Source: an uncultured Burkholderiales bacterium (lineage in GTDB: Bacteria; Pseudomonadota; Gammaproteobacteria; Burkholderiales; Burkholderiaceae). From it: DNA of 8,650 nt. The position numbers and the translations under genes were made by a program. Below the pieces are notes generated by a model. That model saw only the letters and a program-made list of their open reading frames with translations, was not told the DNA's origin and did not search any database. The stretch is taken from contig CAIMWY010000273.1 of assembly GCA_903845315.1 (NCBI GenBank), positions 1-8,650 on the forward strand. The letters run 5' to 3'. The number at the start of each line of letters is the position of its first letter. Within the stretch, counting starts at the first letter, position 1. Below, piece after piece: positions 6,293 to 8,650 of the stretch.

Positions 6293-7156
6293 TTAAGCTT
6301 TTTGCATCAACCCCATCGTGTTCACAAACAAATCACTCTTCGCATCCATCCAATCCAGCACGATGTTGAAGTGGTTGCGCGCTAACGCCTCGTGCCATGT
6401 CACCGCATTGCCTTGCGCACCACAGGCAGCGGCGTAGTCGCGTGACTGGCGTTTGAACTCATCGGTGTCGTGCTCGGCCACCGCCACATACAACGGCACC
6501 TGCGGTTTGGGCAGCTGGTGCAGGGGGCTCAGGTCTTGGGCTTGTGCCACGCTCAGGTTCAACCAAGTGTTGGGCACGCAGCGTTGCACGGGTTCCAAAT
6601 CGTACAGGCCGCTCAGCAACACGCCACCACACAGGGCGTTGGGAGCCACACCGTGTTCAGCTTGCCAGTCGGGCGTAAGCAGCAGGGCGGCCAAGTGTGC
6701 GCCGGCTGAGCTGCCGCAGAGCACCGTGCGTTGCGGCGCTATGCCATAGGCTGCAGCGTCTTTCAACAACCAGGCCACGGCACGTTGGCACTGGCCGACG
6801 ATGTGCGCGAGCGTGGCGTGTGGTGCCAGCGTGTAGTTGAGGGCCGCCACCGCCACGCCATGGGCGGTGAACTGCTGCGCCATGAACACCGAGTCTTGGC
6901 TGTGCAGGGCACGCCAGTAGCCGCCGTGGATGAACACCAACAAAGGTGCGTTCGGTTGACCTGCCACTGGAAACAGATCCAGCGTTTCATCGGGCCCATT
7001 GCCATAGGCCACATCACGCCAGCAGGGCGTGAGCTGGTACATGGGGGAGGAGGCATCGCGGTAGGCTATGAGTTCCACCGCTATGTCGGGGACTGTGGCG
7101 CGTGCATCGTATTGGCGCTCCAACTCGGCCTGCGGCCAACTGCGCCAATCAGACAC
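6293..7156 (-). CDS. Alpha/beta hydrolase, kynurenine formamidase/esterase-like
   Basis: This 287-residue cytoplasmic hydrolase has no signal peptide. It carries HGGYW (77-81), the oxyanion-hole motif typical of arylformamidase and hormone-sensitive-lipase-like enzymes, and GSSAG (148-152) with nucleophile S150. The probable acid is D230 (AEHDTDEF) and the probable base is H262 (RNHFN). The family hydrolyses esters or formamides; the true substrate cannot be read from the sequence. The start is a GTG at 7156 that overlaps the end of the upstream livF-like gene by eight bases. It is supported by AAGGA (7169-7165), eight bases before it and inside the livF coding sequence. The gene is therefore the tail of the ABC transporter operon and probably acts on the imported compound or its product. 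It is not adjacent to any tryptophan-degradation gene, so the name kynB is not justified. Confidence 0.85.
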   Translation of the reverse strand: MSDWRSWPQAELERQYDARATVPDIAVELIAYRDASSPMYQLTPCWRDVAYGNGPDETLDLFPVAGQPNAPLLVFIHGGYWRALHSQDSVFMAQQFTAHGVAVAALNYTLAPHATLAHIVGQCQRAVAWLLKDAAAYGIAPQRTVLCGSSAGAHLAALLLTPDWQAEHGVAPNALCGGVLLSGLYDLEPVQRCVPNTWLNLSVAQAQDLSPLHQLPKPQVPLYVAVAEHDTDEFKRQSRDYAAACGAQGNAVTWHEALARNHFNIVLDWMDAKSDLFVNTMGLMQKA

Positions 7157-7865
7157 CCAAGCTGTCCTTGAGTTCGTGGCGTGCCGCCATCAGGCTATCC
7201 GAACTGCCGTGCCAAATGGTTTGGCCTTTTTCCAAGATGTAGTGGGTGTCGGCCAAGCGCATCAGGGGCACCAGGTTTTTGTCGATCACCAACACCGACA
7301 AGCCCGAGTCTCTCAGGGTTTGCAAGCAGTGCCAAATCTCAGCGCGCACCAATGGGGCCAAGCCCTCGGTGGCTTCGTCCAAGATCAACAGACGTGGGTT
7401 GGTCATCAGGGCGCGGCCAATGGCCAGCATTTGCTGTTCACCGCCAGAGAGGTTGGAGCCCAAGTTGCCTGCGCGTTCTTTGAGGCGCGGGAACAAGGCA
7501 TACACACGCTCCAGCGTCCATGGATCGGGTCGGTTCAAACGGTTGTGTGCGGTGGCCACCAGGTTTTCATACACCGTGAGGTTGGCAAACACTTGGCGTT
7601 GTTCGGGCACCAAGCCAATGCCTAAGCGCGCAATCTGGTGCGAGGCCATGCGGGTGATGTCTTGACCGGCAAATTCAATACGACCCTGGCGCGGCGTCAT
7701 GATGCCCATGACCGAGCGCACCGAGGTGGTCTTGCCCATGCCGTTGCGCCCAAGCAGGGTGACAAACTCGCCCTCGGCCACCGACAGGCTGGCGCCAAAC
7801 AGAGCTTGGGCGTCACCATAGAAGGTTTCGAGATCGTGCGCTTGCAACAAAGTGGTGGTGCTCAT
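7149..7865 (-). CDS. livF: Branched-chain amino acid-type ABC transporter ATP-binding protein, LivF-like
   Basis: This 238-residue ATPase belongs to the HAAT (hydrophobic amino acid) uptake family. Visible motifs are Walker A GRNGMGKTT (39-47), a Q-loop in PEQRQVF (about 88-94), signature LSGGEQQ (139-145) and Walker B LLILDEATEGLAP (159-171). NGMGKTT and EATEGLAP are LivF hallmarks. The segment after the D-loop reads VIDKNL, where LivF proteins usually have VEQN, so the usual switch histidine is missing as in most family members. The start ATG 7865 sits in an ATGA overlap with the livG-like stop and follows GAGGAG in the end of that gene. With LivG it forms the cytoplasmic ATPase pair. The ligand need not be an amino acid, since family members also import urea, amides and aromatic acids. 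Confidence 0.93.
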   Translation of the reverse strand: MSTTTLLQAHDLETFYGDAQALFGASLSVAEGEFVTLLGRNGMGKTTSVRSVMGIMTPRQGRIEFAGQDITRMASHQIARLGIGLVPEQRQVFANLTVYENLVATAHNRLNRPDPWTLERVYALFPRLKERAGNLGSNLSGGEQQMLAIGRALMTNPRLLILDEATEGLAPLVRAEIWHCLQTLRDSGLSVLVIDKNLVPLMRLADTHYILEKGQTIWHGSSDSLMAARHELKDSLGV

Positions 7866-8629
7866 TCGGGCAACTCCTCGTCGCCCAAGTAGGCGGTGCG
7901 GACATCGGGGTTCTGTCGAATGTCTTCGGGTTTGCCGCTGGCAATGATGGCGCCGTTGACCAACACCGAGATGGTGTCGGCCAAGGCAAACACAGCCTGC
8001 ATGTCGTGCTCGACCAGCAGCAGGGTGTAGTCGCCTTTGAGGGAAGCCATCAAGTCCACCACCTTCATCGATTCTTGGTGGCTCATGCCCGCCATGGGCT
8101 CGTCCAGCAGCAGCACTTTGGGTTGGCCTACCAGTACCATGGCCAGCTCGAGCTGGCGTCGCTCGCCGTGGGCCAGCTCAGACACGCGTTGCGTGATGCG
8201 GTGGCTCAGTCCAGCTTGGGCAATCGCTTGTTCAGCCGGGTCGACCAAGTGCGCGCGTTGCAGCAACGCACGCCAAGTCCCAAAGCTGTGACCCGCATGC
8301 GCTTGTTTGGCCAAGGCCACGCATTCGAGCACGGTGAACTCTGGAAACACCGATGAAATTTGGTAAGAGCGGGCCAGCCCATGCAAGGCGCGCTCTGCAG
8401 CGGGCAGGGCGGTGACGCACTCGCCTTGTAAAAACACATCGCCGCTGTCGGGGCGCAATTCACCACCGAGTTGGCCAATCAATGTCGTTTTGCCCGCACC
8501 GTTGGGACCAATGATGGCATGCAGTTCGCCGGGGGCCAAACTCAAACTCACATGGTCGGTGGCCAGCAAACCGCCATAGCGTTTGACCAAGGCCTTGGTC
8601 TGCAGGGGCGCGTTGTGGTGTCGGGTCAT
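7862..8629 (-). CDS. livG: Branched-chain amino acid-type ABC transporter ATP-binding protein, LivG-like
   Basis: This 255-residue ATPase has Walker A GPNGAGKTT (41-49), Q-loop Q90 (ARSYQISSVFPEFTV), signature LAHGERRQLE (152-161), Walker B VLLLDEPMAGM (172-182) and H-loop H208 (VEHDM). The LAHGE signature departs from the canonical LSGGQ but is close to the LSHGE form seen in many LivG proteins. The C-terminal YLGDEE is also typical of LivG. A GGAGAG lies about five bases before ATG 8629, and the first ATG overlaps a TGA (ATGA) that probably ends the upstream permease gene. The gene is tightly coupled to livF by a four-base overlap. No substrate-binding protein of the Liv type is in the window, so substrate specificity is undetermined. 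Confidence 0.94.
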   Translation of the reverse strand: MTRHHNAPLQTKALVKRYGGLLATDHVSLSLAPGELHAIIGPNGAGKTTLIGQLGGELRPDSGDVFLQGECVTALPAAERALHGLARSYQISSVFPEFTVLECVALAKQAHAGHSFGTWRALLQRAHLVDPAEQAIAQAGLSHRITQRVSELAHGERRQLELAMVLVGQPKVLLLDEPMAGMSHQESMKVVDLMASLKGDYTLLLVEHDMQAVFALADTISVLVNGAIIASGKPEDIRQNPDVRTAYLGDEELPE

Positions 8630-8650
8630 GCCGACTCTCCGCGCGACGCA
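8626..8650 (-). CDS. Probable C-terminus of a LivM-like permease, partial
   Basis: The minus strand is open from the right edge to a TGA at 8628-8626, reading ASRGESA in that frame, and this stop overlaps the livG-like ATG as ATGA. An inner-membrane permease (LivM) gene directly upstream of livG with such an overlap is the usual arrangement. Only about seven codons are visible, so the identity rests on context alone. Confidence 0.4.

Noticed and set aside
6453..7171. Plus-strand open frames opposite the hydrolase gene.
   Set aside because: They have no start signals or recognisable domains and mirror the coding bias of the minus-strand gene, which has a complete catalytic motif set.

Overview
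The window looks like chromosomal DNA from a betaproteobacterium of the order Burkholderiales, most likely Comamonadaceae-like. The reasons are an FdsGBA-type soluble formate dehydrogenase, a short phasin, a Bug/TctC-type solute receptor, a Liv-type ABC uptake operon and GC-rich codon use. The genus is not determined, and no horizontally acquired island, CRISPR array, tRNA, rRNA or transposase is visible.

Layout. Bases 1-3790 (+) hold the 3' part of fdsB and the complete fdsA of a molybdenum-dependent NAD-linked formate dehydrogenase. The two genes abut with no gap and are in the same reading frame. fdsA is followed by a hairpin terminator rather than by the usual fdsC and fdsD. On the minus strand, 3860-4408 encodes a phasin (polyhydroxyalkanoate granule coat protein). 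A roughly 170-base divergent spacer separates it from a periplasmic Bug/TctC-type receptor on the plus strand, about 4576-5565. That gene converges with a minus-strand block: an orphan ParA-type ATPase (5586-6209), an alpha/beta hydrolase of the kynurenine-formamidase/esterase type (6293-7156), and livF-like (7149-7865) and livG-like (7862-8629) ABC ATPases. The last codons of a probable livM-like permease lie at the right edge.

How the genes work together. FdsB and FdsA form the diaphorase and catalytic halves of one complex that oxidises formate to CO2 and reduces NAD+. The livM-livG-livF-hydrolase genes overlap by 4, 4 and 8 bases, which implies translational coupling. The hydrolase is therefore plausibly a cytoplasmic enzyme acting on what the transporter imports; this is an inference. 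The phasin, Bug receptor and ParA look like independent units.

Nothing here is convincingly a wholly new system. The points most worth a second look are: a GC-rich palindrome embedded in frame in fdsA, where the protein appears about 20 residues longer than expected; the missing fdsC/fdsD; the absence of cysteines where an NuoG-like His(Cys)3 cluster would sit in FdsA; the hydrolase fused by overlap to the ABC operon; and the ParA without a ParB.
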